Below are positions 46,621-55,292 of a DNA stretch of 64,000 nt, one piece after another. The stretch is taken from NCBI RefSeq assembly GCF_009745985.1, contig NZ_WFIX01000171.1:124001-188000 (forward strand), given 5' to 3'. This stretch comes from Microbacterium karelineae (GTDB lineage: Bacteria; Actinomycetota; Actinomycetes; Actinomycetales; Microbacteriaceae). Every line of letters begins with the position of its first letter. The stretch's first letter is position 1. The position numbers and the translations under genes are program-made. Below the pieces are notes generated by a model, which did not search any database, was not told the origin of the DNA, and worked only from the letters and a program-made list of their open reading frames with translations.

Positions 46621-48108
46621 TCAGTGATTGCTCGGGAACCCGAGATCGACCTGGCTCGAGGTGTGGTCAGGCCATCGCGTCGTGGTCACCTTCGAGCGCG
46701 TATAGAAATGGACGGACTCCGGACCGTAGATGTGCGCATCGCCGAACAGGGAGTCGCGCCATCCACCGAACGAAAACGCCCCGACCGGGACCGGGATGGG
46801 CACGTTCACGCCGACCATGCCGATTTCGATGTCGTACTCGAACGATCGCGCCGTCCCGCCGTCGCGCGTGAAGATGGCGGTCCCGTTTCCGAACGGATTC
46901 CGGTTGATCAGGTCGACGGCCTCGTCATAGCTCTGAACGCGGACGACGGCCAGCACCGGCCCGAAGATCTCTTCGTCGTAGACCTTCATCCCCGGGTGAA
47001 CGTGGTCGATCAGGCTGACGCCGGTGAAGAAGCCCTCGCCATCGAAACGGCGCGCCGTGCCGTCGACGACCACCGTCGCGCCTTCGGCCGCGGCGCCGGC
47101 GACGTAGGCGGCGACCTTGTCGCGGTGCGCTGCGGAGATGAGCGGCCCCATCTCCGAGGCGGGATCAGTGCCGGGACCGATCACCAGCCGGGTCGTGCGC
47201 GCCGCGATCCTCGACACGAGAGCGTCCGCGACCTGATCCCCTACGGCGACGAGCACCGACACGGCCATGCAGCGCTCTCCTGCGGATCCGTAGGCCGCGG
47301 AGACGGCCGCGTCGGCGGCGCCATCGAGGTCGGCATCGGGCATCACCACCATGTGGTTCTTCGCACCGCCCAGCGCCTGCACGCGCTTGCCGGCGGCGCT
47401 GGCGCGTTCGTAGATCGAGCGCGCGATGGGCGTCGAGCCGACGAAGCTGATCGCCCGCACATCGGGGGCGTCGAGAAGGGCGTCGACGGCCACGCGGTCG
47501 CCCTGCACGACGTTCAGCACGCCCGCGGGGAGGCCCGCCTCCTCGTACAGGCCCGCGAGGAACAGCGCCGCACTCGGATCCTTCTCACTCGGCTTGAGCA
47601 CCACCGTGTTCCCGCATGCGATGGCCGAGGCCGTCATCCACAGCGGCACCATGACGGGGAAGTTGAAGGGGGTGATGGCCGCGACGACGCCGACGGGCTG
47701 CTTCGTGGAGTGGACGTCCACCCCGCGCGCGACCTGCTCGGCGCGCTCGCCCTTCAGCAGGTGCAGCAGCCCCGCCGCGAACTCGACGTTCTCGATGCCG
47801 CGACTGATCTCGCCCCTGGCGTCAGAGAGCACCTTGCCGTGCTCGCTCGTGATGATCGCGGCGAGCTCGTCCTGGCGCTCCACGAGCAGCTGGCGCAGCC
47901 GGAAGAACACGTCCGCGCGGCGGACGAGTCCGGTCGCGCGCCAGCCGGGCAGCGTGGCCTTCGCCGCGGCGACCGCGGCGTCGACCTCGGCGGGAGTGGC
48001 GAACGCCACCTCGTGCTGCGCCGTGCCCGTGGCCGGGTCGAAGACGGTGCCGGTTCGCTCCGCGATCGCGGTCTGCTGCGCGGCGATGTGATGACGGATC
48101 AGATTCAT
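46621..48108 (-). CDS. mmsA: CoA-acylating methylmalonate/malonate-semialdehyde dehydrogenase
   Basis: A 495-residue enzyme of the MmsA/IolA branch of the ALDH family. VVAAITPFNFPVMVPLWMTA, QALGGAKNHMVVMPDADLD and AGERCMAVSVLVAVGD (catalytic Cys) are the usual MmsA blocks; the MPDAD-x-D region and VGVNVPIPVPVGAFSFGGWR fit this branch rather than ordinary NAD-linked ALDH. It makes acetyl- or propionyl-CoA from the semialdehyde. It lies between the PuuB-like oxidase and the aminotransferase, so the semialdehyde is probably made by the aminotransferase. Confidence 0.93.
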   Translation of the reverse strand: MNLIRHHIAAQQTAIAERTGTVFDPATGTAQHEVAFATPAEVDAAVAAAKATLPGWRATGLVRRADVFFRLRQLLVERQDELAAIITSEHGKVLSDARGEISRGIENVEFAAGLLHLLKGERAEQVARGVDVHSTKQPVGVVAAITPFNFPVMVPLWMTASAIACGNTVVLKPSEKDPSAALFLAGLYEEAGLPAGVLNVVQGDRVAVDALLDAPDVRAISFVGSTPIARSIYERASAAGKRVQALGGAKNHMVVMPDADLDGAADAAVSAAYGSAGERCMAVSVLVAVGDQVADALVSRIAARTTRLVIGPGTDPASEMGPLISAAHRDKVAAYVAGAAAEGATVVVDGTARRFDGEGFFTGVSLIDHVHPGMKVYDEEIFGPVLAVVRVQSYDEAVDLINRNPFGNGTAIFTRDGGTARSFEYDIEIGMVGVNVPIPVPVGAFSFGGWRDSLFGDAHIYGPESVHFYTRSKVTTTRWPDHTSSQVDLGFPSNH

Positions 48109-48141
48109 GAAGGGTCCTTATCGGATGGCGGAGAGATCAGG

Positions 48142-49545
48142 TCAGGAGTCGAAGCCGAGCCCGAGGGCGTCGAGGGAGCGCAGCAGGAGGTTGCGGCGCC
48201 CGCGATCGTGATCGGCGCGGTTCAGCGCCCAGCGCGTCGCATTGATCCCGATCGCCGCGGCCGGTTCGGGCGGGAACGGCAGCGGGCGCCTGCGCACCAT
48301 CTCGAGCTCGGTGCGCTCGGTCATCTCCCCCGCGACCAGGTCGAGCATGACGTCGGCCGCGAAGCGCGACGCCGCGACGCCGAGGCCCGTGAAGCCCGAG
48401 GCATAGGCGACGGATCCACCCCGCGCCTTGCCGAAGAAGGCGCAGAACTGCGTCGAGGTGTCGATCGCGCCTGCCCACCGGTGGCTGAAGGTCAGGCCCT
48501 CGAGCTGAGGGAAGGTCGTGAAGAAGTGCGACGCGAGCCGTTCGTGGGACGCGATGCGGTCTTCGTATCGGCTCCGCACACGACGGCCATAGTGGTAGAT
48601 CGCGTCGTAGCCGCCGAACAGGATCCGGTCGTCCGCCGTCCGGCGATAGTAGTGGAACTGGTTCGCCAGATCCGACAGACCCTGGCGATTCTTCCAGCCG
48701 ATCGCGTCCTGCTGATCGGCCGACAGCGGATCGGTCATCAGCACGTAGTCGTACACCGGAACGGTCATCAGCCGATTGCGCTTGAGAAGCGAGGGGAAGA
48801 CGTTCGTCGCGAGCACCGCCTTCGTCGCGCGCACACGACCATCGGCCGTCACGACCTCCGGCGAGGCTCCTCCCTCGAGTGCGCGGACGGGCGATCCCTC
48901 GAAGATCTCGACGCCCAGATCCGTCGCGACGCGGGCCAGCTCCATCGCGAGCTTCGCCGGGTGCACGAGGGCGCTGCTGTCGCGGTCCCAGGCGCCCGCG
49001 AGGAAGGTGGGTGAGGAGACCTCCGCGCGGACGGCGTCCGCGTCGAGGAACTCGGCGGATCCGCGGAGCCAGTCGACCTGATGGGGCTCGACCGCGACGC
49101 TGAGGACGCCCGGGCGCTCGAAGTCGACATCCATCCCGTATCGGTCGACCGCCTGCTCGATCTCGTCGAGGTTGCGGCGGCCCATCTCGTCGATCAGGTC
49201 GATCTCGCCGGGCCAGCGCTTCTCCCCGTTCTCACGGCCGTGGGTGAGACTCGCCTCGCAGAATCCGCCGTTCCGACCAGAGGCGGCCCAGCCGATGCGG
49301 CTCGCCTCGAGTACGACGACGTGCTGATCGGGATTGCGCTCCTTCGCACGCACCGCCGCCCAGAGGCCCGTGTAGCCGCCGCCGACGATCGCCAGATCCG
49401 CGTCGACGGTCGCCTCGAGCCGCGGGCGCGTCGGCCGCTCGATGTCGTCGAGCCAGAACACTGCGTGCCGCGCGGACGCCAGGGCGCTTGCGATCGTCTG
49501 CGGCGAGGGCGCCCTGCGCTCGAAGACCGTCGTGTGCGGACTCAT
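48142..49545 (-). CDS. FAD-dependent amine oxidoreductase (PuuB/DAO family)
   Basis: A 467-residue DAO-fold oxidase. The FAD motif DLAIVGGGYTGLWAAVRAKE is near residues 50-69, and the conserved E-x6-S/A-GRNGGF is ASRIGWAASGRNGGF about 30 residues on, which places it with gamma-glutamylputrescine oxidase (PuuB). GFTGLGVAASRFAADVMLDL closes the FAD site. It should oxidise a primary or acylated amine to an aldehyde with release of ammonia. ATG 49545 overlaps the amidohydrolase stop. It is followed by MmsA after 33 bp. Confidence 0.9.
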   Translation of the reverse strand: MSPHTTVFERRAPSPQTIASALASARHAVFWLDDIERPTRPRLEATVDADLAIVGGGYTGLWAAVRAKERNPDQHVVVLEASRIGWAASGRNGGFCEASLTHGRENGEKRWPGEIDLIDEMGRRNLDEIEQAVDRYGMDVDFERPGVLSVAVEPHQVDWLRGSAEFLDADAVRAEVSSPTFLAGAWDRDSSALVHPAKLAMELARVATDLGVEIFEGSPVRALEGGASPEVVTADGRVRATKAVLATNVFPSLLKRNRLMTVPVYDYVLMTDPLSADQQDAIGWKNRQGLSDLANQFHYYRRTADDRILFGGYDAIYHYGRRVRSRYEDRIASHERLASHFFTTFPQLEGLTFSHRWAGAIDTSTQFCAFFGKARGGSVAYASGFTGLGVAASRFAADVMLDLVAGEMTERTELEMVRRRPLPFPPEPAAAIGINATRWALNRADHDRGRRNLLLRSLDALGLGFDS

Positions 49546-51218
49546 GCGTCGCGCCCCTGATCCTGTGCGCTGTCGGCCCGGAACACGATGTCGCCGCGGA
49601 CGACCGTGGCGGCTGTGCGCACCGACGCGATCGCCTCGGGCGGCAGGTCGAACGGGTCCGCGGTCGCCACGGCGAGATCGGCGCGCTCGCCGACGCGCAG
49701 CCGACCGGGGCGGCCGAGGACCAGTGCGGTCGATCCGCTCGTGTAGGCGCCGAGCGCCTGTGCGAGGCCCAGCGACTGGTGCTCGGCATCCAGCGTCGCG
49801 GGCGCGGTCGGGCCGGGCAGGGCGGGGACGCCGGGAGGGGGCGGCGCCCAGCGGTTGACCGCCACGTGGATCGCGAGCCACGGGTCGGCCGGCGAGACGG
49901 GCCAGTCTGACCCCATCGCGAGCGCCGCGCCGCCGTCGGCGATCGCGCGGAACGGATAGCCCTGCTCCATCCGCTCCTGCCCGATCAGCTCGACGACGAA
50001 GGGATCGGGTGCGGCCCAGAGGCCCTGTATGTTCGCGGTGATGTTCAACGGCCCGAAGCGGCGCGCGTCCTCGGGACGCACCATCGACAGGTGCGCGATG
50101 TGGTGCCGCGGCCCCACGCCATGCCGTGCCCGAGCCGCCTCGATCGCGTCGAGCGCGACGCGGACCCCGCGATCCCCCATGATGTGCAGGTGCAGGGCGA
50201 AGCCCGCCGAATCGAGCTGCGAGACGAATGCACGGATCGCCGCCTCGTCGAAGTGCAGCTCCCCGGCGAAGCCGTCGTCGCCGTGGTTGCAGTACGGCTC
50301 CAGCAGCGCAGCCGTCTCACCGTGCGGCACCCCGTCGATCATCGCCTTCGCCGTCGATGTCGGGAACCCGGCCGCGGCGTTCTGGGCCCGCAGGTCGATG
50401 AACCGGTCGACGAGCGCGGGCACCTCCGCCTCGGTCAGCCCAGGCGGCACCCACAACGCGCCGGACACATCGCTCGTGAGCGTCCCGTCCGCGATGGCCC
50501 GGTGATAGGCGGGCGTGCAGTCAGCCTTGCCGTTGAACTCGCCGAGGATGGCCTCGTGCCAGCCCGTGATGCCGAGCGACCGGAGGTGATCCTGCGCGTT
50601 CAGCAGACCGGCGTGCATCTCGTCCACCGTCGCGTCGGGGATCACCCGTCCGACGAGCTCCGCGGCGCTCTCGTTGAGGTAACCGGTCGGCTCACCGCGC
50701 TCGTCGACGTGGATATGCCCGTTGTGCGGCTGCGGTGTGGATCGATCGACACCCGCGAGCGCGAGCGCCGCCGAGTTCACCCACAGGGTATGGTGCCCCG
50801 CATCGCTCAGCGCGACGGGCCGATCCGGAACGATCTCGTCGAGCATCTGCCGAGTCGGCGTGGGGAGCAGCTCGTGGTCCCACCCTCCGCCGGTGAGCCA
50901 GCCGCTGCCGTGCCGCGCCGCGGCCTGTCGGATCAGATCGAACATCTCGGCGACGCTCCTCGCGGCGCTGAGGTCGAGACTCATCCGCTCCACGCCGGCG
51001 AACGCCGCGTGCACATGCGCATCGACGAATCCGGGATGGATCAGCCCTCCATCCGCGTCGATCGTCCGGGTGCGGGCGTGCGCGAGCGCGCGCACGTCCT
51101 CATCGGATCCCACTCGGATGATGCGGTTGCGCGCGACGGCGACGGCGGTGCTCTGCGTGCGGATGTCGCCGTCGAACACGCGTCCGCCTGTGATCACGAG
51201 GTCAGCCGATTCGGCCAT
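49542..51218 (-). CDS. YtcJ-like metal-dependent amidohydrolase
   Basis: A 558-residue amidohydrolase of the YtcJ/exoenzyme-regulatory-protein group. Metal ligands are in HPGFVDAHVHAAFAG (HxH), LHLHIMGDRGVRVALDA, HHIAHLSMVRPEDARRFG and AMGSDWPVSPADPW. The N- and C-terminal beta-sandwich halves are present (ITGGRVFDG at the start, GRPGRLRVGERADLAV at the end). Such enzymes cleave amides or cyclic ureas; the natural substrate is unknown. Placed between the ABC/DUF3237 genes and the amine oxidase, it may deacylate the imported compound to a free amine. Confidence 0.9.
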   Translation of the reverse strand: MAESADLVITGGRVFDGDIRTQSTAVAVARNRIIRVGSDEDVRALAHARTRTIDADGGLIHPGFVDAHVHAAFAGVERMSLDLSAARSVAEMFDLIRQAAARHGSGWLTGGGWDHELLPTPTRQMLDEIVPDRPVALSDAGHHTLWVNSAALALAGVDRSTPQPHNGHIHVDERGEPTGYLNESAAELVGRVIPDATVDEMHAGLLNAQDHLRSLGITGWHEAILGEFNGKADCTPAYHRAIADGTLTSDVSGALWVPPGLTEAEVPALVDRFIDLRAQNAAAGFPTSTAKAMIDGVPHGETAALLEPYCNHGDDGFAGELHFDEAAIRAFVSQLDSAGFALHLHIMGDRGVRVALDAIEAARARHGVGPRHHIAHLSMVRPEDARRFGPLNITANIQGLWAAPDPFVVELIGQERMEQGYPFRAIADGGAALAMGSDWPVSPADPWLAIHVAVNRWAPPPPGVPALPGPTAPATLDAEHQSLGLAQALGAYTSGSTALVLGRPGRLRVGERADLAVATADPFDLPPEAIASVRTAATVVRGDIVFRADSAQDQGRDA

Positions 51219-51262
51219 GGTGTGTCGACTTTCTGTGGGAGATGGGGAGGAGGAAGGGCGCA

Positions 51263-51745
51263 TCAGACGAGGCGGAGCACTCGGATGATGACGACACCTG
51301 GTTCCGCTCTGGCGTAGCCGACGAACTGCGACTCTGTGAGCCACTGGAGGTCCGGGTGATCGGTGCGGAACTCGAATGCCGTCCGGTAGTAGAGGTCGGT
51401 CTCCTCCACCCGTTCGCCGGCGAGCATCCTCGCGAACGTCGCCTCGTCTGTGCGCCAGATTCCGCGGTTGACGACCTCGACGCCGGCCGGCCCGTCTGGA
51501 AGATCGGCCATGATCACATAGCGCGCATCGAGCGAGACCGTGAGGCCGCGCCCGACCCACCAATCGCCTCCGCTGGCGAGGACGGTGCCCTCGAGACGCG
51601 GCCCGGTGACGGCGCCGCCGGTGATGCGGGCGAAGTGCCGCCCCTCCCCGGGCGTCCTCGCGCCGAGTGGCACGGGGTCGTCGACGCGGCACCGCAGCTC
51701 GAAGCAGTGCTCGAGCGACGGCTCCATCAGGTTCTCCGTCGTCAT
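51263..51745 (-). CDS. DUF3237 family protein, copy B
   Basis: A 160-residue DUF3237 protein: ARITGGAVTGPRLEGTVL, DWWVGRGLTVSLDARYV, DLYYRTAFEFRTDHPDLQWL and FVGYARAEPGVVIIRV. The same order of blocks is found in copies A and C. The ATG at 51745 overlaps the ATP-binding protein stop (ATGA), tying it to the importer. The constant pairing of DUF3237 with the hydrolase/importer genes suggests a job in substrate binding or ring/lactone handling, but this is not known for the family. Confidence 0.87.
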   Translation of the reverse strand: MTTENLMEPSLEHCFELRCRVDDPVPLGARTPGEGRHFARITGGAVTGPRLEGTVLASGGDWWVGRGLTVSLDARYVIMADLPDGPAGVEVVNRGIWRTDEATFARMLAGERVEETDLYYRTAFEFRTDHPDLQWLTESQFVGYARAEPGVVIIRVLRLV

Positions 51746-53439
51746 CGTCGTGTCTCTCCTGGTGTGTGGATGATCTGGCTGCCGGTCACGATCGGCAGCG
51801 CCTGGGTGCGGCCGAGGCGCCGTCTCCGCGGCGTCCACCCCTCTCGCGGGATCGAGTCGAGCAGCAGCCGGGTGTACTCGTGTGTCGGGGCATCGAGGAT
51901 CTGCGTGGCCGTGCCGCGCTCCGCGATCCGGCCCTCGCGCATGACGACGACGTGGTCGCAGAGGCGCCTGATCACCGTGAGGTCGTGTGTGATCATCAGC
52001 AGGGCGACTCCCGTCTCCCGACGGATCCCATCGAGAAGGGTGAGGATCTCGACCTGCGTCGTCACGTCGAGCGCCGAGACGGCCTCGTCGAGCACGAGGA
52101 GGGAGGGCTCCGCGGCGAGCGCACGAGCGATCGCGACGCGTTGCCGTTGGCCTCCTGAAAGAGCGCGCGGTCGCGCGTCGAGGAGTGCCTCGTCGAGGCG
52201 CACCTGCGCCATCAGCTCGTCCACGCGCGCGTCGATGGCGGCTCGGGCTTCCCGCGGTCGATGCACTCGGATCGCCTCGAGGAGGCACTGTCGGATCGTC
52301 TGGCGTCGGTCGAGCGACTGATAGGGATCCTGGAACACCATCTGCGCGACCTTCGCTCGACGCCGCCGGTCGCGACCGCGTCGAGCTGGGGTGCCCCAGT
52401 CCTCGTCGCCGACCGAGATCGTCCCGTGGTCGGCGCGCTCGAGGCCGAGCAGGAGGCGGGCAGTCGTCGACTTGCCCGACCCGGACTCACCGACGATGCC
52501 GAGCGACCCGCCTGCCGGGAGCGACAGCGACACGTCGTCCACCGCGACAAGTGTCGCCTTCCGGCCGCGCGCGCTGCGCACCCGGTAGGACTTCCTCAGA
52601 CTCTCGATGGTGACGAGAGGGGTCTCCCCGGCGACATCGGCCTCGATCGGCGGCTCATCCGCGAGCGACGCCGACATCAGCGCGCGCGTGTACTCGTCGC
52701 GCGCATCCGTTCGCATCGTCGCGGCATTCAGTGTCTCGAGGATGCGGCCGTTCCGCATGACGTTCACGCGATCGCAGACCGCGCTCGCGAGGGCGAGGTC
52801 GTGGGTGATGAAGAGCAGAGACAGGTCGCGGTTCGTGCGTAGCTCGGCGATCACGGCCATGACCTCCTCCTGCGTCGTCACGTCGAGGGCCGTCGTGATC
52901 TCGTCGGCCAGAAGGATGTCGGGATCCATCGCGAGTGTCGCCGCGATCATCACGCGCTGCAGGAGACCGCCCGAGAGCTCCGCGGGGTGCTGGCGCATGC
53001 GCCGCGCGGGATCCGTGATTCCGACTTCGTCGAGCAGGTCCATCGCCCGCGCGCGGGCGGTGTCCGCCTTCTCGCGGGCGACGTGGAGCAGCGCCTCGGT
53101 CATGAAGTCGCCGATCGTGCGCAGCGGGTTCAGATGAGCGCGCGGGGATTGGAAGATCATTCCCACCCGACGCGCGCGCAGCGCCGTCACCTCCCGTGGA
53201 TCCATCGATCGCAGCTCGCGTCCGTCGATCCGGACATCGCCTCGCGTCGTGAACCCAGCGGGAAGCAGGCCCGCGATGGCTCGTACGGTGAGCGTCTTCC
53301 CGGATCCGGATTCTCCGACGAGGCCGACCGCCTCGGCTCGACCGACAGACAGGGAGCTCTCGAACACAAGCTGCCGCCGGCCGCCCGCGTCAGGGGCGAA
53401 GATGTCGAGATCGGAGATCTCGAGCACGGGAGTATCCAT
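51742..53439 (-). CDS. Peptide-type ABC transporter, fused double ATP-binding protein
   Basis: A 565-residue protein with two complete nucleotide-binding domains, a natural DppD-DppF fusion. NBD1: Walker A GESGSGKT, signature SGGLLQR, Walker B ILLADEITTALD. NBD2: Walker A GESGSGKST, signature SGGQRQR, Walker B LLVLDEAVSALD. The departures from ADEPTTALD and SGGMRQR in NBD1 are conservative. It powers import through the DppB/C-like permeases encoded upstream, and its ATG shares a base with the DppC-like stop (TGATG). Confidence 0.93.
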   Translation of the reverse strand: MDTPVLEISDLDIFAPDAGGRRQLVFESSLSVGRAEAVGLVGESGSGKTLTVRAIAGLLPAGFTTRGDVRIDGRELRSMDPREVTALRARRVGMIFQSPRAHLNPLRTIGDFMTEALLHVAREKADTARARAMDLLDEVGITDPARRMRQHPAELSGGLLQRVMIAATLAMDPDILLADEITTALDVTTQEEVMAVIAELRTNRDLSLLFITHDLALASAVCDRVNVMRNGRILETLNAATMRTDARDEYTRALMSASLADEPPIEADVAGETPLVTIESLRKSYRVRSARGRKATLVAVDDVSLSLPAGGSLGIVGESGSGKSTTARLLLGLERADHGTISVGDEDWGTPARRGRDRRRRAKVAQMVFQDPYQSLDRRQTIRQCLLEAIRVHRPREARAAIDARVDELMAQVRLDEALLDARPRALSGGQRQRVAIARALAAEPSLLVLDEAVSALDVTTQVEILTLLDGIRRETGVALLMITHDLTVIRRLCDHVVVMREGRIAERGTATQILDAPTHEYTRLLLDSIPREGWTPRRRRLGRTQALPIVTGSQIIHTPGETRR

Positions 53440-54302
53440 CACTGCTCCTTCCGTTCCGCCCAGGCCGTGACCCGTGCGCCGATCACGCCGACCGAGAGCA
53501 CCGTCACGACGACGAGCACGGCGGGGAATACCGACTGCTCCGGCGCGCCCGCGAGGATGCCGACCTGACCGCTCGAGATCATCGATCCCCAATCGGGTGC
53601 CGGCGGCTGCTGCCCCAGACCGAGGAACGAGATCGCGGCGAGGTCGAGCATCGCGTACCCGAATCCGACCGCCATCTGCGCCGCGAGGATCGGGACCATC
53701 GCGGGAATCAGGTGTCGGAAGCAGATCGCAAGGCTCGAGACTCCCTGCACGCGCAGGGCGGCGATATAGGGACGCCCGAGCTCTCGAGCGGCAGCCGACT
53801 GCGACAGCCGCGCGACGACCGGGATGTAGGCGATCGAGAGCCCGATGATCGGGGCGGCGAGCCCCTTGCCGAAGATCGCCACTGCGAGCACGGCGATCAC
53901 GAGGCCCGGGATCGCGAAGATCACGTCGATGATCCGCGCGATCGCGCCGCTCACGATCCCGCCGAACCAGGCGCTCGCGACGGCGAGGGTTCCACCGATG
54001 ACCGTGGAGACGAGCACCACGACGATCGGCGCGAAGACGCTGGTCGCCGCGCCCGCGAGCGTGCGGGACAGGATGTCGCGCCCCACATCGTCTGTGCCGA
54101 ACGGATGGGCGAGGCTCGGCGCGCCGTTGATGGGGCCGACGTACAGATCGTTGGGCCCGTAGGGCGACAGCCAGGGTCCGGCGATGGCGACGACGGTGAC
54201 GATTCCGAACACGATGAGTGCGACGCAGAACGTCACGTCACGACGCGCGGCGCGGCGGGCGATGCCGGGAAGGGATCCCTTTCCGATCTGGGCGACGCTC
54301 AT
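53439..54302 (-). CDS. ABC transporter permease (DppC-like)
   Basis: A 287-residue permease with the oligopeptide-family N-terminal motif HPFGTDDVGRDILSR (about residues 65-79) and the EAA-like loop GVSSLAICFRHLIP (about 200-213). Six hydrophobic segments are evident. ATG at 54302 overlaps the DppB-like stop (ATGA). With the DppB-like protein it forms the membrane channel. Confidence 0.93.
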   Translation of the reverse strand: MSVAQIGKGSLPGIARRAARRDVTFCVALIVFGIVTVVAIAGPWLSPYGPNDLYVGPINGAPSLAHPFGTDDVGRDILSRTLAGAATSVFAPIVVVLVSTVIGGTLAVASAWFGGIVSGAIARIIDVIFAIPGLVIAVLAVAIFGKGLAAPIIGLSIAYIPVVARLSQSAAARELGRPYIAALRVQGVSSLAICFRHLIPAMVPILAAQMAVGFGYAMLDLAAISFLGLGQQPPAPDWGSMISSGQVGILAGAPEQSVFPAVLVVVTVLSVGVIGARVTAWAERKEQ

Positions 54303-55252
54303 GAGCGGCCCCTTCCCGCGACGCTCGACGGATCGATGAGGAGGCTGATCAGATCGGCGACCGCGTTCAGCACGACGAAGATCGCGACGAGCAGCAGCGA
54401 CACGATCTGCACGACGGGCAGATCGGCTCGTGCCGCTGCCTGGACGAGCAGCGAGCCGAGGCCGCCGAGGCCGAAGGCGACCTCGGCGATCGCCGACGCG
54501 GCGAACAGGCCGGCGACGGTCGTCCCCGAGATCGCCAGGATCTGCGGGGCGGCGTTCCGGAAGACGTGCACGCCGAAGATGCGCGCACGTGGGATGCCGC
54601 GCACGCGCGCCGTGTCGACGTGCTCCGCCTGCAGCTGCGCCACGAGCGAGCCCCGGGTGACGCGACTGACGTACGCGTTGAAGAGCACGGCGAGCGACAC
54701 CGCGGGGAGGGCCAGGTGCCAGAGGCGATCCCAGAACCCCCCGCCCTCGCCATAGACGGGAAACCAACCGAGCGTCTTCGCGAAGATCCAGATCATCAGG
54801 ATCGCGACGACGAAGGTGGGCAGCGCCATCCCGAGCGAGGTGAGGATCACCATCGCGCGGTCCACGCCCCCGCCGCGGACGGCGGCGAGCACGCCCGAGC
54901 CGACGCCGAAGACGACGATGATCGCCATCGTCAGCAGCACCAGCTGCAGCGTGATGGCGAACCGCGGTGCCACGAGCGTCATCACGTCGGTCTGATAGAC
55001 GTACGAGCGCCCGAAGTCACCGTGCAGAACCCCCGTGAGCCAGTCGCCATAGCGCACCCAGACGGGCTCGTCGAGACGGTGCTCGTCGCGGATCCGCTCG
55101 ATCAGCTCGGGAGTCGGCTTAGCGCCCCCGGCGAGCGCCGCGATCGGGTCGCCGGTCAGGAGGACGGCCGAGAAGATCCCGACGCTCGCGAGGACGAGCG
55201 TCAGCAGCAGGCCGCCGAGCCTCCCGAGCACCGTTCTGGCTACGAGGTTCAC
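54299..55252 (-). CDS. ABC transporter permease (DppB-like)
   Basis: A 317-residue permease of the DppB/OppB family: the N-terminal helix followed by a long loop with ELIERIRDEHRLDEPVWVRY (about 48-67), GDFGRSYVYQTDVM, and the EAA loop GIPRARIFGVHVFRNAAPQI. It starts 40 bp after the binding-protein stop and couples to the DppC-like gene. Substrate is defined by the binding protein. Confidence 0.93.
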   Translation of the reverse strand: MNLVARTVLGRLGGLLLTLVLASVGIFSAVLLTGDPIAALAGGAKPTPELIERIRDEHRLDEPVWVRYGDWLTGVLHGDFGRSYVYQTDVMTLVAPRFAITLQLVLLTMAIIVVFGVGSGVLAAVRGGGVDRAMVILTSLGMALPTFVVAILMIWIFAKTLGWFPVYGEGGGFWDRLWHLALPAVSLAVLFNAYVSRVTRGSLVAQLQAEHVDTARVRGIPRARIFGVHVFRNAAPQILAISGTTVAGLFAASAIAEVAFGLGGLGSLLVQAAARADLPVVQIVSLLLVAIFVVLNAVADLISLLIDPSSVAGRGRS

Positions 55253-55292
55253 AATGCGCTTTCTCCAGTCCGTCGCGTCATCCGCCGAACGA

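Noticed and set aside
46573-49014. Large plus-strand frame opposite mmsA and the amine oxidase.
   Set aside because: Shadow of minus-strand genes with intact catalytic motifs.
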